Assembly (NCBI GenBank): GCA_944322635.1
Contig: CALUPL010000111.1
Coordinates: 1 to 64,000 of the forward strand
Source: an uncultured Mailhella sp.
GTDB taxonomy: Bacteria; Desulfobacterota; Desulfovibrionia; Desulfovibrionales; Desulfovibrionaceae
Reading direction: 5' to 3'
DNA: 64,000 nt
A model generated the notes under the pieces. That model saw only the letters and a program-made list of their open reading frames with translations, was not told where the DNA came from and searched no databases. Shown here piece after piece: positions 62,329-64,000 of this stretch. How positions within the stretch are numbered: position 1 is the first letter of the stretch; every line of letters begins with the position of its first letter. The position numbers were made by a program, and so were the translations under genes.

Positions 62329-63690
62329 CTAGGCCTTCCGCCCGAGGGGCGAAGCCTTGAGCGAATGCTTGAGGGCCTTTTCTATCTTCACGTCCACGAA
62401 TTCGCCGGGACGCCCCGCGCCTTCGGGCATGGAAACGTTGACCATGTCGCCCCACGGATCACGCCCCTGCCATTCGTTGTTCTCCTCCGTTCTTCTCTGG
62501 CTCGGCCCTTCAAGAAGCACGTCGGTCACAAGTCCCACGCGGCTCTTGAGCCACGCTTCGGCCCTGTCGTTCTGAAGGCTCTGGAGCCTCTCCAGCCTTT
62601 CGAGCTGAACCTCGTGGGGAATCTTGAACGGCATGGCCGAAGCCCGCGTGCCCGGCCTGTCGGAATAGCAGAAGGAAAAGCTCGACATGAAGCCGCAGCT
62701 GTCTATGGCCTTCAACGTATCCTCAAATTCCTCCTCAGTTTCCGAGGGGAACCCCACAATGAGATCCGTGGAAAGCGCAATGTCGGGACGCGCCCTGCGC
62801 AGTCCCTCCACCACGGAAAGGTAACGCTCCATGTCGTAGCCGCGCCCCATTTTCTTCAGCATGGAATCCGAGCCGGACTGAAGAGGCAGATGCAGACGGG
62901 GGCAGAGCTGCGGCAGCTCGGCGAACATGTCAATGGTTTCCTGCGAAAAATCGCGCGGATGGGCGGAAACGAAACGTATGCGCCTCAATCCCGGAATGGC
63001 CGCCACCTGACGCAGCAGCTCGGGGAACGTGGTGCCGTCGCCGCTTTTGTCGTTGCCGAACACGTTGACGTTCTGCCCGAGCAGGGTGATGTCTCCCGCG
63101 CCACGCGCCACCCAGGAGCGGCATTCGTCGAGCACGGCCTTCGTGGAGCGCGACTTGCGCGGCCCGCGCGTGTAGGGCACGATGCAGTAGGCGCAGAAGT
63201 TGTCGCAGCCCTGCATGATGTTCACATAGGCCACGGGCGTCACGCCCTCCTGTTCCGGTCTGCCCGCCTCATCTACAAGGCAGGGATCGCGGTCGGGGAA
63301 AATGTCGGTAAAGTCGAGAAAGGAAAGTTTCAGTTTCGGCTCGTTCAAAAGACGCACGAAGGCCTCGGGCACGGAAGACACGCCGTCGGTTCCCGCCACG
63401 AGACGCACCTGCGGATGACGGCGCATGAGTTCCTCGCCGAGCTGCTGAGCCACGCAGCCCGCCACGCCCACCACGGCGCGGGGATTGGCCCTCTGCACGC
63501 GGCCGAGCGCGCTGTACACCTTCTGTTCCGGCTTCTCGCGCACGGAACAGGTGTTGAGAAAAACCACGTCGGCCTCTTCCAGCGGCTTTTCTTCAAAGCC
63601 CAGGCGCATGAGCGCACGCTCCACCCACTGGGAGTCGTTGACGTTCATCTGACAGCCGAACGTAATGCAGTGAAATCCGGGCTTGCCCAT
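62329..63690 (-). CDS. miaB: tRNA-2-methylthio-N6-dimethylallyladenosine synthase
   Basis: A 453-residue radical-SAM methylthiotransferase. N-terminal UPF0004 domain with Cys in TFGCQMN, NTCSVRE and GCVAQQ; radical-SAM triad CDNFCAYC; C-terminal TRAM domain. The start at 63690 (MGKPGFHCITFG) has AGGAGA upstream; the open frame extends 17 codons further without family resemblance. Confidence 0.95.
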   Translation of the reverse strand: MGKPGFHCITFGCQMNVNDSQWVERALMRLGFEEKPLEEADVVFLNTCSVREKPEQKVYSALGRVQRANPRAVVGVAGCVAQQLGEELMRRHPQVRLVAGTDGVSSVPEAFVRLLNEPKLKLSFLDFTDIFPDRDPCLVDEAGRPEQEGVTPVAYVNIMQGCDNFCAYCIVPYTRGPRKSRSTKAVLDECRSWVARGAGDITLLGQNVNVFGNDKSGDGTTFPELLRQVAAIPGLRRIRFVSAHPRDFSQETIDMFAELPQLCPRLHLPLQSGSDSMLKKMGRGYDMERYLSVVEGLRRARPDIALSTDLIVGFPSETEEEFEDTLKAIDSCGFMSSFSFCYSDRPGTRASAMPFKIPHEVQLERLERLQSLQNDRAEAWLKSRVGLVTDVLLEGPSQRRTEENNEWQGRDPWGDMVNVSMPEGAGRPGEFVDVKIEKALKHSLKASPLGRKA

Positions 63691-63774
63691 TTCATCTCCT
63701 GAATATTGCTGTCGCTCCCTGAAGAGCGTTGTCCATTTCACGTCGGACGGCCTTGCGCCGAACCGGAATCTCCG

Positions 63775-64000
<226 letters not shown>

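Overview
The window looks like a chromosomal segment of a Gram-negative anaerobe of the Desulfovibrionaceae type. The clues are a Desulfovibrio gigas-style metal-binding adenylate kinase, a very large FAD/iron-sulfur D-lactate-dehydrogenase-like protein, a split 'archaeal-type' glutamate synthase, DapL, a DsrE-family protein, sigma-54 promoters and GC-rich codon use. The genus cannot be fixed from this segment. No rRNA, tRNA, CRISPR array, insertion sequence or prophage was recognised.

Layout. 1-1148: the C-terminal part of a full-type aryl-sulfate sulfotransferase, with a terminator. 1459-13284: a nitrogen-assimilation block. A sigma-54 promoter drives type III glutamine synthetase, followed by the glutamate synthase genes (amidotransferase, FMN/Fe-S synthase, GXGXG-plus-NADPH reductase fusion), dapL and a NifA-like sigma-54 activator. 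13.5-30 kb: housekeeping genes (DUF1992, uvrA, a DUF4139 protein, ricT, metG, a DsrE-like gene, cstA, adk, a CoA-binding/YkgJ fusion, trmH, asnS, yccF, a YdjM-like gene). 30-33 kb: a patch with a divergent FliW-like gene, two broken small lipoprotein genes, and a TetR/MipA divergon with a clear operator. 33.3-46.1 kb: the D-lactate-dehydrogenase-like protein, an M23 peptidase, pgsA, an FtsB-like gene, a TPR-like gene, a lipoprotein, fbp, tsaD, trxA-trxB-bamD.

46.6-62.3 kb is the most distinctive part. It holds a PheC-like periplasmic protein, a sensor kinase with a periplasmic solute-binding domain, three short arylsulfotransferase-like beta-propeller proteins, three secreted helix-hairpin-helix proteins, a small secreted protein, an NtrC-type response regulator, a 965-residue secreted protein built from two tandem copies of one module, a YeiH-type membrane transporter and two tiny membrane proteins. 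Three transcription units here have sigma-54 promoters, and each has the same dyad, GTGC-N8-GCAC, 74-94 bp upstream. I infer a two-component, sigma-54 regulon for an envelope process linked to sulfated or aromatic compounds. The three short propellers keep several residues of the arylsulfotransferase active site but have Thr or Ser where the nucleophilic His should be, so their chemistry is open. miaB and a partial tatD close the window.
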